52,500 bases of DNA from Symbiodinium natans. Its lineage: Eukaryota > Sar > Dinophyceae > Suessiales > Symbiodiniaceae. The stretch is from the NCBI GenBank assembly GCA_905221605.1, contig CAJNDS010000846.1:502501-555000 (forward strand), given 5' to 3'. Within the stretch, counting starts at the first letter, position 1. Every line of letters starts with the position of its first letter. Below are positions 21,263 through 32,691 of the stretch, piece by piece. The translations under genes were made by a program, and so were the position numbers. The notes beneath the pieces are model-generated. The model did no database searches. It was given only the letters and a program-made list of their open reading frames with translations, and was not told the origin of the DNA.

Positions 21263-22216
21263 GTCGAAATCGTTGATGGTGCATGGGAAGCTGATGCAGT
21301 GCGGCACCATGATGCATCTTGGCTGTTTGAAGTTCTGCTTTGTAACCATCGGATGCATAGAATCTGTCATGGGTCATGGGTGTTCACGTCCTAAACCTGC
21401 ATACTATTGTGCTCCGTCCCACGGCGGCAAGCCTTCCATATTGTGTGCTGAAGCCTGTCGCTTTGGAGCCTTCAGTGCCAAAACCCCCAGCGTCCTCGCC
21501 TAGATTATAGTTCCAACCCAAAAGAAGGTGGGCTCGCTTGTGGGCAGTCCGTGTGGGGAGGAATGAATGCCTTCCCAAGACCACAAGGAGCATGGCCATC
21601 CTACCTCAGCGTTTCCTGCAACTGTACTTGACGATGCAGTTGAAGAACCGCCATCAGGCACGGGTTTTCAATTGGAGCTTGCCAGCATCTGCAATCTGGG
21701 TTTGCCAAACTGGGTTCAGGGTCCGGACTTGTTCTTTTGAAGAATGGGGGTCCTGGTGCTTCTAATCTTCAAATATCTTTAAGCTGAAGTCTCGGAACCG
21801 GGATTGACGTCTTCGACTCAAGGATGTAGGTTCCGGGCTATTCACACGGCATTGCTCTTTGAAGGCATGACAAGCATCGTTCAGGTAGTAAGATGCCAAG
21901 AATATCAACTGACTCGCAGTAGGCCAACTACTCCATCTCGATCCTGGTGACATCGATTCTTTTCTTTGTCTTCGGACATTTCCAGGAGGGGCCGAGAGGC
22001 TGGTGAGGGAGCTTGTTCTTCACGCTTTCTATAGAGGGGGCACACGAGGTGAGGGGAACGCCGTTTAGGGACAGTATCCGGTCGGGAGTTTCTTCGTGAG
22101 GCTTGGTTGGAGGAAGCAGGCCGAAGGACGTAGTTAAAGTTGGTGTCTGTCATGCATGGTCCCCAGCATCAACTCTTCAAATCCTAGCCAGGGTTCATTT
22201 GGATGAACTGCATCGG
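21263..22216 (+). CDS. Unknown multi-exon gene, internal exons
   Basis: Exon 21263-21379 (DGAWEADAVRHHDASWLFEV) ends TGG|GTGTTC. Exon 21588-21720 (HPTSAFPATVLDDAVEEPPS, then LASICNLGLPNWVQ) ends CAGG|GTCCGG. Exon 21923-22048 (LDPGDIDSFLCLRTFPGGAE, then LVRELVLHAFYRGGTR) ends G|GTGAGG. A possible next exon from about 22113 reads RPKDVVKVGVCHAW. All four joins are in phase with AG acceptors. It may continue the gene at 18388-19922. The family was not recognised. An alternative frame across 21923-22002 would encode a hydrophobic helix, but it needs a non-standard junction. Confidence 0.55.
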
Positions 22217-22993
22217 AATGGACAATGCGGAGGAGGCAGGAGGGCCAGGGGGGGAATGGGGAAAGTAACACAAATCAGTCGAAGTATGTGTGTGTGTGTG
22301 TGTGCGTGCAAGCAAGAGGCCGAATCGCAAGGCACCACATGCCCCCCCTCGGTTCAAGTTTCAAAGTTGAGTGGGCTTGTAGAAACATTGCTTGGGTAAG
22401 TCTTATAGGGCCTTGGGGCTTCAATGCAAGGGCTTTGGGGGCTTTCACAGAGTGAGGCGTTCGGCAGTCGCCATGCCTCTGCAGTCGAGCGCTGGAGCTG
22501 GAAGCTCCGCTGGCAATGGCCCCAGCGCTCTCTCATGCATGGGCACCATTTGGTTTTGCATAGTCTAACTGCTGCGGGCTTTTGCATGCTTGCGAGCGCG
22601 TCTCTGCCGAACTCATGTTGCTTCGCTTTGCGGAGGCACGCATATCTATGCTAGAAGCGGGACTCCCCGAGGCTCGCCTACGTGCCCATCTACTACGCCA
22701 TGCGGTTCGCACTCCAGTAGACTGCAATGAGTCACGCGTCGCGGTGACTGAAGTGCTTGGACTCCGTTGCGCGCGCCACCAACATGTCCAACGCCAAAGA
22801 GCTGCCGACAGGAACAAAGTGCGAGTGACTCGAGTGCGAGTGTACAGTATGGTTGTGCACAGGTTCGGCATAGCCGTACGCGTGAATCGGTGGGAGTGTG
22901 AGGAGCTTTCGGAAACTTGACCCCTGCCGTGTGCCCCCATGCGCTGGCTCCAGGGATGAACTTGGCTAATCGTTGTCGGCCTTGTAGCTGCGC

Positions 22994-23456
22994 ATGATGT
23001 GCTGGCTTCGTTGCTTGAGAGGCTGTTGTAGAACCCTGTGTGCTTCAGGTTTTCCAGTCGAGGCACTTGGCATTGTGCAGTTCAGGGCAAACGGAAAGGA
23101 CTCGGGCACCACTGCCACGGTTTGCAGGAGTTCGACCACTGAGCTGTCTAAATCCATGTTTGAAATTAGAGACATGGTCAAAGCGATCAGAGCGGGCTTG
23201 CCAAACATCCGCAGCCACGATGCCCCGGACCACAGCCCAAGTTCACGCCCAAGGCCCCGCTGTAGACTCCAAGAATTCAGCCGCGGAATCTATTGTCCAC
23301 TCGGATGGAAAAGATTACGACAACCCCTGTTGCGCCGCACCCACCAACCACACCTTACTGACCATGCCGTACCTAAAACTGACCCTCTATGCCGTCCGGC
23401 TTTCATTTGGACTTTCGCCAGCGCCTGTGGCTGCTGTTGCGCCTCAGCTGCCGTAA
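22994..23456 (+). CDS. Candidate coding region, frame unresolved
   Basis: Two overlapping plus frames (22994-23497 and 23040-23456) and one minus frame (22966-23208) are open for unusually long. Plausible peptides include EIRDMVKAIRAGLP and SKNSAAESIVHSDGKDYDN on the plus strand, and SSVVELLQTVAVVPESFPF on the minus strand. At least one is probably coding, but I cannot decide which. Confidence 0.3.
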
Positions 23457-23663
23457 GATCCTTAGCATGGGCTTTCGGCATGCGATACGTGGCATAGGTT
23501 TGTAGTTCGTCGCTCGGGGGTAGGAACCCAAGATCCGAGCATCCCCTTTGTGCCCGCACGCGCCCCTGTCAAAGTCCTAAATGGCTGCATGATGGACAGG
23601 CTGCGGTTGCGCGGGTGGTGGCAGCCATGGCAGGCCCTTTTGTGCGTCCAATTTCAATTTCAG

Positions 23664-23806
23664 GATGCGAGGTTATACTTGAGGCGGCATACCCAGAAGC
23701 TGCGAGGGCCCTTGTAGCAAGAGGAATCTCCCCGCTTCTTTCTGTGGAATGTGGCCAGGTCGAGCAGCGATGGTCGGAGACTACAGCGAGGGTGGCTGTG
23801 AGACAG
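23664..23806 (+). CDS. Candidate internal exon
   Basis: A strong pyrimidine-rich acceptor (AATTTCAG) precedes a frame reading EVILEAAYPEAARALVARGI and SPLLSVECGQ, with candidate donors CAG|GTCGAG at 23759 and CAG|GTGCGC at 23807. The peptide is an amphipathic helix pattern of unknown function. The next open block (from about 23920) is ambiguous between a hydrophobic and a soluble frame. Confidence 0.4.
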
Positions 23807-24749
23807 GTGCGCGCTCTTAAAGTGCTCCTTTTGGGAGCCGTCTCCTTTGCAAGGCTTGGTGAAGCGGGCTTGCTTGTGACTGCTAGGCCCGACAATTCTA
23901 AAGACTTGGGGCCTTGAAGGCTAGGGCCTTTGGCTTTCATGCTTCTGTGCCAGTTTGTGCTGTTGTTCTTGCTGTGCGGATGCGGGATTGCGTTGCTAGA
24001 GCGCAGAATTTGGCCGCCTGTTTTGGCCTTTGTCTGGACTTGGGTTTTGGGACTTGCAAGGTTAACATGGGGTTGGGAGCAGGGAGGCGCGCCTGAACTG
24101 TGCCGTAGCCTTTACTTTACTGGCCTTTGCTGGGCACGATTTTCTGGCAGAAGGGATCGGGACTTTCAGCCCTTTCTTGTACAGTGCAAACAGCTGCCGA
24201 GGTGCACCATGCAGACGAGACTGTGTCGGTACACTTCATGCAAATCTCAGATGTACCTTCGGCTGGAAGTTTGGGAGGTTTAGGTGCCACCGAATAAATG
24301 GCACAACAGGTAGTACCTGCGCCCCGAGGAACACCAACTCCCTGAATAGCTTGTGAGATCGTCGGTTCACATCTGCCCCAGTGCAGTATCACAGAATGCC
24401 AAAATGCTTCAAAGAAGTGCTTAGCTGTGGCAAGTTTTGAGATTCGGCGCACCATTAGTGGGGACAACATGGATTTGGGGTTGAATCTCATTCTCGAAGC
24501 TTAAGGCAGTAGGCTGAGACTGCATCTGCTTCTACGCCCAGTCTCACATCACACTGTCACCACTGTCGGGGCGCCTCGAAGCAGAGCACGGCAAGAGGAC
24601 CGTCGGTAACATTCTGTGTGTTCCCGGCACGAACAAGAGTTGGGGGCGTCCAGGTTGCCAACAAGGCCTCGGTGTTTGGTTTCAACACCAGACTCTTGGC
24701 ATGTCGCTGGTTTTTTGCACCCTGCCCAACTTTCCCCTTCTCCCCAAAG

Positions 24750-24860
24750 AAGCTTTATCAGAGGATGCACGATGCCTTCTACGGCGGCTCGCCGTGCCTT
24801 TGGAATGGATCCATTGCCGGGGATCCCAAACTTGAAGTTCATTTTGCTGGTCGCGCACAT
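24750..24860 (+). CDS. Candidate internal exon
   Basis: After CCCCAAAG the frame encodes LYQRMHDAFYGGSPCLWNGS and DPKLEVHFAGRAH, ending at a CAT|GTAGGC donor. Aromatic, Cys and Gly residues are distributed as in a folded domain, but the family is unknown. The minus strand (24549-24998) is open over the same bases and is the alternative. Confidence 0.35.
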
Positions 24861-24960
24861 GTAGGCTGCTTGGGTGACGTCCAGCCACCTGGCTCTAGAC
24901 CTGACATGATGTGACCGCTGCCCCACCCATTCTCCCAAATTATATACTTGCACCACCCTT

Positions 24961-25620
24961 GAGATGGGACTGGATGGAGCATCCACCCTCACAACCACAG
25001 CTACTAAACCGGCGGGAGGCTTCAGAGAAAGACCAAGGTTCAGACGGCACCTATGTTCCGCGAGCTTGTGGATGTGGCCACATCGGCCGCAGTCGATGCG
25101 TGAGCCTCAGTGACCGATATCCGGAGGTTTGGTCCCCTTCTACGGGTAGGAACCATCAAACCACAGCCAACTAAATCCTCGTGGCCGCGAAACTCAACCC
25201 GACGGAGCTATCGGCGAGTGGAGCAGACCGACGCCCGCAACTTCAGACCGACCCTATGTGTGCCGAGATAATTGCTGCCAGCACAGGTTGGTGGTACTCA
25301 AGTACGAAACAACTGAAACCAAGCCTCGGAGGACGAGACTCGGGATCGTGTGGAAAACTACAATACAAACGTGTGGCATCCTTAAAGAAGGGCTCACACA
25401 CTGTTGCTGCCGCACCGAAGACTCATCGAATTCGCGCTTCAGAAAAGAGACGGATGCGCGAGGGCATTGACCACAGCCGCCGCCTTATCACTACATCGTC
25501 AGTATATTGTATCTCTCGACTCCTGATATCGCTTTCCGGCTGCATCCCTCGGCCCCGAGAAACCTGAACCTGACTGCCGAATTGCAAACCTTGAATCGGG
25601 ATCCAAAACATGCATCATTC
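24961..25620. other. Compositionally distinct block without a recognised gene
   Basis: This block is rich in CCGA, CGGA and ACGA motifs and carries two overlapping plus-strand open frames (25181-25567 and 25258-25470). No domain was recognised. It could be a fragment of a retroelement or of transferred DNA; the evidence is compositional only. Confidence 0.3.
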
Positions 25621-26263
25621 GTTTGGTGCCGAGAAAGCGTGGAAGGAACGTAGTTTGCCCTCAGGCTCTACGGACTGAACCTTCCCTCGCGCATACGTTG
25701 GAATGTTGTTGGCACACGTTTCATCTTCTAATTTGTTCTGATTCCGACACAGATGGAGCCTTCGCTATTGACCCATCTTGCGTTGTATGTCCATCGACTG
25801 GAAGGATTACGCGACACGAATGAGTACGGGCTCCAGATCACACTCGTTGCCGAGTCCACACATAAGTGGTTCGGTTGTTTGGTTCTGTGTTTTTTGTCTT
25901 AGTCGTATGCTCGGCCAATGCTTGTCTCGGAGTAGCTTTCCAAAGGGCTTCACATCGGAACACCCGACGTCTCGTCCGGTCCCGTGCGCGGTCGCTTTGG
26001 GCTTATATTTTATATTGTGCTCAGTGTGCGTGCAAACGAAGTTCAAGCGCTGGAAGGTGGAGCTTTCCGAGCGGTCCGAGCGCAAAGCCTGTGCATGCTA
26101 GTTCGGTTCCATGTTGCCGTGCCCTGTTCGAGCTAAACAGTTTCAGGCCGTTGTGCTTTCGGGCGACATCGTGAGCTTTCCCCAGGCACTTGGGATCCTT
26201 CATGCGCAGTGAAGGTGCGTTTAGGTGCAGATTCGCAGGTTCGTGATTTGTGGTGTTTTGCAG

Positions 26264-26371
26264 CTGGCTTTCAACTGGGCTGGTCTTCGGGATGCTGACA
26301 GGAATTTCCTCTGGAACAGTTTTGTCGCCAAACCGAACTTATCTCCAGGCCTCCGCTGTCGACACTGTTAG
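26264..26371 (+). CDS. Candidate exon, possibly terminal
   Basis: A classic TGTGGTGTTTTGCAG acceptor precedes a frame reading LAFNWAGLRDADRNFLWNSF and VAKPNLSPGLRC, stopping at TAG 26369-26371. A GC donor after TCTCCAG (about 26346) is an alternative end. The Trp/Asn/Phe-rich peptide looks natural. The family is unknown. Confidence 0.45.
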   Translation: MAFNWAGLRDADRNFLWNSFVAKPNLSPGLRCRHC

Positions 26372-26679
26372 CGGCCTTCTCAACAACACCTTAAAGTGCC
26401 CTCAAATTCCTGCGTTGATGGGCCTTCGACCTGCAACGACTATACTCGGTGTCTCGGAAGTTGCAGACCAGTCTTGTGTAGAGTGCTTTGCTGCACACAT
26501 TATGTGCAACGGGAGAGCCTTGCATGGGAGTTTCTTTCCGCGCTCATCAGCTGCAGCGGCAGGTACCCCTGTGGGCCTTTCAAGGGCACTAGTATCCCCT
26601 ACGTTTTCACCAGCGGGAACCATGACTGGCACGGAGCTGAGCGAGCTCCAGAGCGAAGCTCGGAAGCCAACTGGGCTTC

Positions 26680-26958
26680 ATGTTGTGGTTTTGGGGGTGT
26701 CCATGTCGCAGAACCGGCAGGTTCTTTGAAGGCATGCCTGGAAGCCAGCCAGAGCTGCAGAAGACCTGGCGCGCGTCGCTGGCTCAGCTGTGCCACGCAC
26801 CCAAAGACAAAGTTTGCGATGCATTGCGGTGTCCGTTTTTTTGGGCTGAGCCTGGTTTTGAGGTCCGCGCTGCATTCGCCCTGCTGACACAATTTGCGCA
26901 CATGTGGCTGTCGGCAAACCCTGAAAAGCCCTGGCTCGAACACAGCATACCAGGCTAA
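26680..26958 (+). CDS. Candidate C-terminal exon
   Basis: The frame reads QKTWRASLAQLCHAPKDKVC, then CPFFWAEPGFEVRAAFALL, and ends NPEKPWLEHSIPG with TAA at 26956-26958. A CTGCAG acceptor at about 26758-26760 is a likely start. It is rich in Trp, Phe and Cys. No family is recognised. A frame at 26396-26887 overlaps it and is the competitor. Confidence 0.4.
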   Translation: MLWFWGCPCRRTGRFFEGMPGSQPELQKTWRASLAQLCHAPKDKVCDALRCPFFWAEPGFEVRAAFALLTQFAHMWLSANPEKPWLEHSIPG

Positions 26959-27171
26959 CCTTTGGAGTGTCTTCCCTTGCGCCAGACTTTATGCTTCCAG
27001 TGCGACATGGCGTCGCAGACCTACATCTCGCTTTTGTGTCTTTTGCAGCTTTGTGTTTGAACATGGGTTGACATGAGCACTTTCAAAGCCACGTCCAATC
27101 TACTGGCCGTCAGGAGCAACTCAAACCCCCTGAGATGATTTCCCCCACTTGCATGCTTGTAGCGTGTCTAG

Positions 27172-28360
27172 GCTCGCCGTCAATCACAGCGTAAACGTTC
27201 AACCAGCCATCTTCAATCTTCCGCAGAGCCCCGAGTTCCAAAATTATGTTCTCGGGGCAGCGGCAAGGCCGCAGAATGCCAGACATGCTATGTATACTTA
27301 TACGTGTAGTAGTTTGTTATGTTCTGGATTCTTGCAGTGCAGCTCGCGCAACTAGCATGGCAGATCTCTGGAATAGCATGCCAAACTGGCTCGGCCGTTT
27401 TGCCTGCAAGATCTTTGCTGAGACCAAAAGCTTATTGCATTATGTGCGAAATTCATATCATACACACACATATTCTGCACACATACGAAAATACAAATGA
27501 GAATGTGATAGATGTATTGTTTGTCACTCATTCTAGTCTTTGTTGTCGTTGTTGTCTTTCTTGTCTTTCTTGTCTTTCTTGTCTTTATTGTCTTTCTTGT
27601 CTTTCTTGTCTTTCTTATCTCTTTCTTTCTTTCTTTCTTGTCTTTCTTATCTCTTTCTTTCTTTCTTTCCGTCTGTCATTCTTGTTTCTCTCCCTCGCTC
27701 GCTCGATAGCGTTGTCGCGCTGCGCTGGCTCCGCCCGACAACCTGCGCAATACATATGATTTCACGGGTGACAGGCAGTGGTTTCTTGATTTCACGCAAC
27801 ACCATGTCATGGTTGGGCATTGCAGATGAGTGCAGTGCCCAGGTGAACATCCCGGTCAATATGATTTCTCCAGCACTTAGCTGAGCAGAGCTACAACAGC
27901 AGCACTGTGTTGTGATGCACCTGCGCGCAAGCGCACAGGCACCAGGATTCCGAGTTCCGTGAGTTTGCCGGAGTTGTTGGGCGAACTCTTTTGCACTTAG
28001 GCTTGTAATGTCCAGGTTGTGTTTGAATTGCAAGCTCGACATCACTCCAAGCCTGGCCCAGGCACGGTGGTCGAAGGCGTGCTCCTTGTAATCATTGACA
28101 ACTCCCGCTATCAGGTGAGGTTACAATGGTCGGTGAGGATTTGGCACACCTGTGATGCGCGGTCCACGGCGGAAAGCTGATGCCATGTTTGTGCGGAGGT
28201 GTCTGACGAGCAGCTGGCCTTCTTCCGTGGGCAAATGCTCCGCTGGCTGCCAACAGTCCCGAGCTTGATCTGTGGGGACATGGCCGCTCCTTTGCTTACT
28301 CAAGTTTCCTGTCTTTTCTTGTGTGGATCGGGGATTGGCGTGCAGCTCTGGCTGAACTGA
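27172..28360 (+). CDS. Unknown multi-exon gene, 3' end
   Basis: Four exons join in phase: 27172-27267 (NVQPAIFNLPQSPEFQNYVL; AG|GC donor); 27338-27421 (MADLWNSMPNWLGRFACKIF; GA donor); 27710-27842 (HMISRVTGSGFLISRNTMSW; CAG|GTGAAC donor); and a last exon from 28199 (VSDEQLAFFRGQMLRWLPTV) to TGA 28358-28360. Use of GC, GA and GT donors matches the KH gene further right. A pyrimidine-rich repeat (about 27553-27680) lies in the second intron. The minus strand (27647-28045) is also open and reads plausibly, but it has no matching partner exon. The function is unknown. The next gene starts only about 160 bp downstream on the same strand. Confidence 0.6.
27553..27680. repeat. TTTCTTGTC/CTTT pyrimidine repeat
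   Basis: Tandem 9-bp TTTCTTGTC units pass into CTTT tetranucleotides. The tract lies inside a predicted intron. Confidence 0.9.
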
Positions 28361-28521
28361 TGCAGCTTTGGCTCCAAATAATCCGATTGCAATCTGTGGC
28401 TGACACTGGTGCCTAGAATCTCCACGAGCGCCCCATAGCAACACTTTTGAGATGTGGCTCCAACACTATGAAAAGCGAATGGACATAGACGCACAAGACC
28501 TTGCAGCACTGCTTGTCGCGC

Positions 28522-29430
28522 ATGGCGCATTTCATCAAGGTGAAGGACCTGACGCCGAGCTCGCTGAACGTGGATCTGATTGTCAAGGTATCGTCATTTC
28601 CTGGTATTGCTAACGTTCCTTCCATTCTATGCGACCACATGCTCTCCCATAATCTGACCCGATGCACACCGTGATGCACCTCTTAACAGCAAATACAGAA
28701 AAGCTGACACCTCTCTCGTTCGTGCATTGTTTCGTCAACCGGTGGATGTTAAAGACAGGGGAAGTGGAACTCTTGCCCAATCGGTAGCTGTAGGCGTGCC
28801 TGGCTTCCATCTTGTGGCATCCACCTACCATGCATCGAGAACTCCTAGTCATGTCAACGCAAACTTTGTAACAATAAGTTGTAAACGTTAATTTAGGTGT
28901 CGCTTGAAGAGGTGCTTACATCGGACGCGCGGCTTCAGTGCTTGTCTGGCGCAAGCCTGCAGCTGGCCTGTGTCAAAGTGGGAGATGAGACCGGCATCGT
29001 GACGTCATTGCATTTGGGGGCTTACATCGCTTTTGTTGAAGAGGCTTTTTGCTTCGATGACAAACCGAATGTAACAAAGAGCCGGACCGAACTTTCGGAA
29101 ACAACTCCACCCATGGACTCTCTTATTCTTTGCAAGACGAGAGAGGTCATGTTGCGCTTAGCAGCCCAGCAAGCTCGCCTTTGCGAGCCTGGTGCGACGC
29201 TGGTGCTTCGAAGTGCACGAGCCGAGATGCCACAGGGCGGCAGTGGCAAGTTTTCCCCGCCAAGACTTCCAAAGAAGCTCAGGAGGGCCAGGAGGGGAGG
29301 CTTCGCGGCACCCAAAGTTCTCCGAAGGAACGCAGCAGAAGCCTGGTTAAAGATCCTGAAGCCTCTCAGGTCTGCCGGGCAGCTGCGTCTGGAGCTGGGA
29401 AGGTGGAGCCGGGTCAGCCAGCTGGCTGAG
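28522..29430 (+). CDS. OB-fold nucleic-acid-binding protein, SOSS-B/NABP-like
   Basis: ATG 28522 begins MAHFIKVKDLTPSSLNVDLI, which matches the first strand of SOSS-B single-stranded DNA-binding proteins (family pattern: Ile/Val, Asp-Leu-x-Pro, Asn-Val). Exons: 28522-28587 (AAG|GTATCG donor); 28897-28998 (ending CVKVGDETGI, as in the family's C-K-V-x-D-x-T-G core); 29146-29225 (RLCEPGATLVLRSARAE, the expected P-G-D-x-L strand); and 29370-29430 (GQLRLELGRWSRVSQLAE, like the family's closing RLxVxKWG strand; AG|GC donor). A following block at 29556 (EFEVDE) may be the last exon. Known family members act in DNA repair or RNA metabolism; that role is inferred here. GC at third codon positions is high in exon 1. 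The C-terminal exon is not settled. Confidence 0.75.
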
Positions 29431-29629
29431 GCGGCACTCTTCACTCCGAACCTGCGGAATGACATGTCTGCCGTGGACTCCTGGATACTCTTGGCTCTGT
29501 CATAGACTCATACATAGCTAGGGGCTTGTTGCTTTGTGACCTTCCAACGTGCTGAGGAATTTGAGGTGGACGAGCATCATATACTAAAGAGCGGACAGAG
29601 CCTCACTGGTCCCATGGATGCCATGTGAC

Positions 29630-30687
29630 GTTGGAGCCCCAAGTCAGAAGTGGCTCCCGTGTGAGATCGTTCGGAACGGAACCTCTCGGGCCCTTGGCGC
29701 ACAATGGCTCAAAGAATGGCTACGCGGCTACCCGCAGCTTGTTTGCTGCCCAGATCAACGAAGCCCACGTGCCTCATCCAGCGAAGCCTTTGCACCTCGA
29801 AAGCCTGCTGACGTGAAAGAACATGCAGCCCAGAAGCCGTGGACCCCCATTCCAAGACAGCGCCATCACGAGGAAAACAAGCCGAAGCCTTGCCAACCCA
29901 GTAGGGATTCAACGAATGCAGCTGAACACATTGCTTTCATGTGCCCATTGTTTGAGACTCGGGCAACGAAGTCGAGTTAAGATGGCACCATGGGTTCAGA
30001 CCGGCCCAAGGTGCTCGTCCTTCATGTGCCACTATCTTTAACGGACAGTCTGAGACCGCACCGCGGCTTTGTGTTGCGCTGACCTGAGTTTGTTGCACTT
30101 TCTGGTTGAATAAATTGGGGGGGGCACCTTTGCCGTGGCGACCCTGGGAACACCTTGGCACCTGTTGGCCGGGATGCACTCTGCACCAAGTCGCCATGAC
30201 GAAGCGGCTTAGGTGCGGTGATCCTGCGTGGGGACAGGCGCCTGCAAGCAGTACCCAAATGTATAAACCCGCACGTCGGAGTTTCGAAATGGTAGTGAGC
30301 TAGCGTCAGCTAGAGGTGCTGAATTCCGAAGGCCTTGGGTGCCTGTTGAGACATGCAAAAGCTGCTAGATGCTGCAAGGCCACAGATCGATCTTGGCGAG
30401 ATGAGGGAAGAGATCCCTGGCCAAAGGAGCGGCTGGACAATGTGCGTTCGTGTCTGACTGCTGTACACATCCCTCAAGCTGCTACAGTAGCTCAACCGCC
30501 TGGCGCACGAGCACAGATGACGTGCGGTGCATGGTTAGCCGCATCATGCATGAGCTCCAAGCTCACCTAGTCGATAGATCGGCAGGAGGGCAACGACCAC
30601 TCAACCGAGCTCTTCCTTGAGGCATTGGGCTGAGGAATCTTGAGGTTGCTCTGCAGTTCTGTGTTTGGCATTGAATCCCTTCATAAG
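29630..30687. other. Stretch without supported genes
   Basis: Several frames are open (29618-29980 + and 29823-30041 + among them), but competing frames read equally well. A block at 30354-30440 (LLDAARPQIDLGEMREEIPG) is a weak exon candidate. Confidence 0.35.
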
Positions 30688-30822
30688 TCTCGCACTTTGG
30701 ACGGATGGCCTGCAAGATACTTCCGTTTTCTTGAGGCTGTGCAGGCTGCCGCGGCACCTTCTGGGCCTCTGCTTGCTCGGGGCCTCAGAATCCGAACAGA
30801 GGAGCGCTTCCGTGGATTCTGA
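30688..30822 (+). CDS. Candidate terminal exon
   Basis: After TTCATAAG the frame reads SRTLDGWPARYFRFLEAVQA and LLARGLRIRTEERFRGF, ending at TGA 30820-30822. It has a basic, amphipathic C-terminal composition. The family is unknown. Confidence 0.35.
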   Translation, partial: SRTLDGWPARYFRFLEAVQAAAAPSGPLLARGLRIRTEERFRGF

Positions 30823-31603
30823 TTGACTACGCAGCTAGTGGCTAGTGAGTTTAAGTGCAGATGTCAGTAGGCGCGGCGGCCTCTTCAAATTGAGACTCCT
30901 CAATCGCAGGCAGTGTTGACGGGCCACACGCATGGCCATGATGCGACCGTTTTTGGCCAAAGCTCCCAGGCAGGGGGTGAGCAAGTAACAGGGGGGTGGC
31001 TGCTTGAGGCCCATCATGTGAAGACAGACGAGGGTCCGCTCAAACCAACACATCTTCTCAACTTTTGCAACAGCTGGACTTATAAAGCTGCTGTGCAGCT
31101 ATTCATCTGCATTTTTGCTGCTATTTCGTGAATCTATTGTTCTTTTGCGGAGCGAATTTGTTGTTGACTGAGCCGAAATTCAAGAAGCACGTGCAAACAG
31201 AGAACGCAACTTACAATCACATGATTATGTTGCCAGGGTTGCATGCCTTGCAGTGGACATCATGCGGTGTGGCCTCACTGCCAGCGGTGATGTTCAACAT
31301 GTCTTTCAGCAGAGCATGGACTGCGCACCAGGGGTCGAGAAATCCTCACGCACAAAGCTTGGTCGGCTCTTGGATGACACTTCCCAGAAATCCTTCGGAG
31401 GAAGCTGATGCCGGAAAGGGCGCCTCTGCTGTCCAGTGACCGTTTGATCTTTTGACGTGTACACAAGTGATTACGAAGTGCAAGTTCTAGAGGGCTTCGA
31501 GTGCTGTAGTTTTCGCTGGGTCCTAGGTTTAGCCCCAGGGGCCGGTCGTATCGGCAGTCTGAGTCCAGGGCATTGTTGCACGACTGTGTGCGCAGCGGCG
31601 CAG

Positions 31604-31717
31604 GTACATCTGCGAGCCTTCCATGCGTGGTGGTCATCGCTTCTTCAACGTGCTCAACCAAGAACCCACGTCACATCAGGGAAGTGAAAGCCTCGGGGTC
31701 GGGGACAAGGAGTTGAG
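31604..31717 (+). CDS. Internal exon of an unknown gene
   Basis: A GCGCAG acceptor and an AG|GTCTTG donor bound a frame reading YICEPSMRGGHRFFNVLNQE and GSESLGVGDKELR. It ends in phase 2, which is compatible with the 33408 exon (starts with one base). It probably belongs to the gene that terminates at 33896. Confidence 0.5.
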
Positions 31718-32691
31718 GTCTTGAGGCATGTCCTGCCTCGTATGAGGGCTGCTGTCTATAGATCGATAATCGATACTATGCGTGGTTTTGTGTGCGCGTC
31801 TCGCAGTTTGGGCAGATGATCAGCAAGTGTTTCGGCGCATTTCTCAGGTGGTGCTGACGCCTACTGTGGCAGGCCTTAAGGGTCGGAGTTGTTTCTCAGG
31901 GCGAGGCAGCCTTTTCCAGCTACAACGACGCTCTAGTTAGCTTCATGCTTAGATGCTTGGCCGGCGTGATTCCCACCTTTTTTACCACATCTTGCATGAA
32001 TGTCGCTCTTGCCTTCTTAACGCTAGCATGGGAACCAAGCCAAGCCCAAATCAAGAAGCGTGAAACAAGAAAGGAGGTTGGGAAACATTTTGATGTTTGA
32101 GGAAAACACATCCAAAGCTGTGGAGAGCGTGAGCTACTGCATGGTACTGCTCAACATCCAGTGGACTGGCAGGTAGATCTCGCTCAGTTCTGAGCAGAGG
32201 GAACATTCTGTGATTCCTAGAGGCTTGCGAATCCTACCATTCACATTCTTAATCCCTACTTCTCGCGCGGGTCGGGGGGGGGGGGTTCAGGAGGGTCGAG
32301 GCACGAAATGACGTGTCCCGGGCGAGCTTTGCGCTTCTTTCTTGTGCACCGCGGGCTCTCGGATTAGGGCCTTAGGGCTCAGGTTCGTTTGTGGAGTTGA
32401 AGTTGCAGTTTCTGTTTGCTCGGGACCTCGGAAAACGAGTGGCAAGCCTCGTTGAGACAACACGGCTTGACAATAACTCAGCACTGCCTACAGGGGCCCT
32501 GTGACACTCACCCCTGCGCAGTTCCAGATATCTGAGTGACGATGCCGACCCGAACCCCAGAGCGGCGGAGCGGTGTGACGGACTCAAGCAGATCTAGGGC
32601 CGGGCTATCTTGCAGAAACTCTCAGAGTCTCACACACAAAGAACAACCATCCGGACGCACCTTCGGTTTCTCATGAAACGGCTCTGCTCAG

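Noticed and set aside
21923-22002. Hydrophobic helix frame (NYSISILVTSILFFVFGH)
   Set aside because: It requires a non-standard junction. The alternative frame joins the preceding exon by an ordinary GT-AG intron and stays open to a GTGAGG donor.
24117-24998. Two adjacent minus-strand open frames (24117-24491 and 24549-24998)
   Set aside because: They read plausibly, but a better-bounded plus exon (24750-24860) overlaps the second, and neither has recognisable domains. Kept only as an alternative.
26396-26887. 163-codon plus-strand open frame
   Set aside because: It overlaps two other frames (26250-26729 and 26680-26958) that have better splice context and more natural composition.
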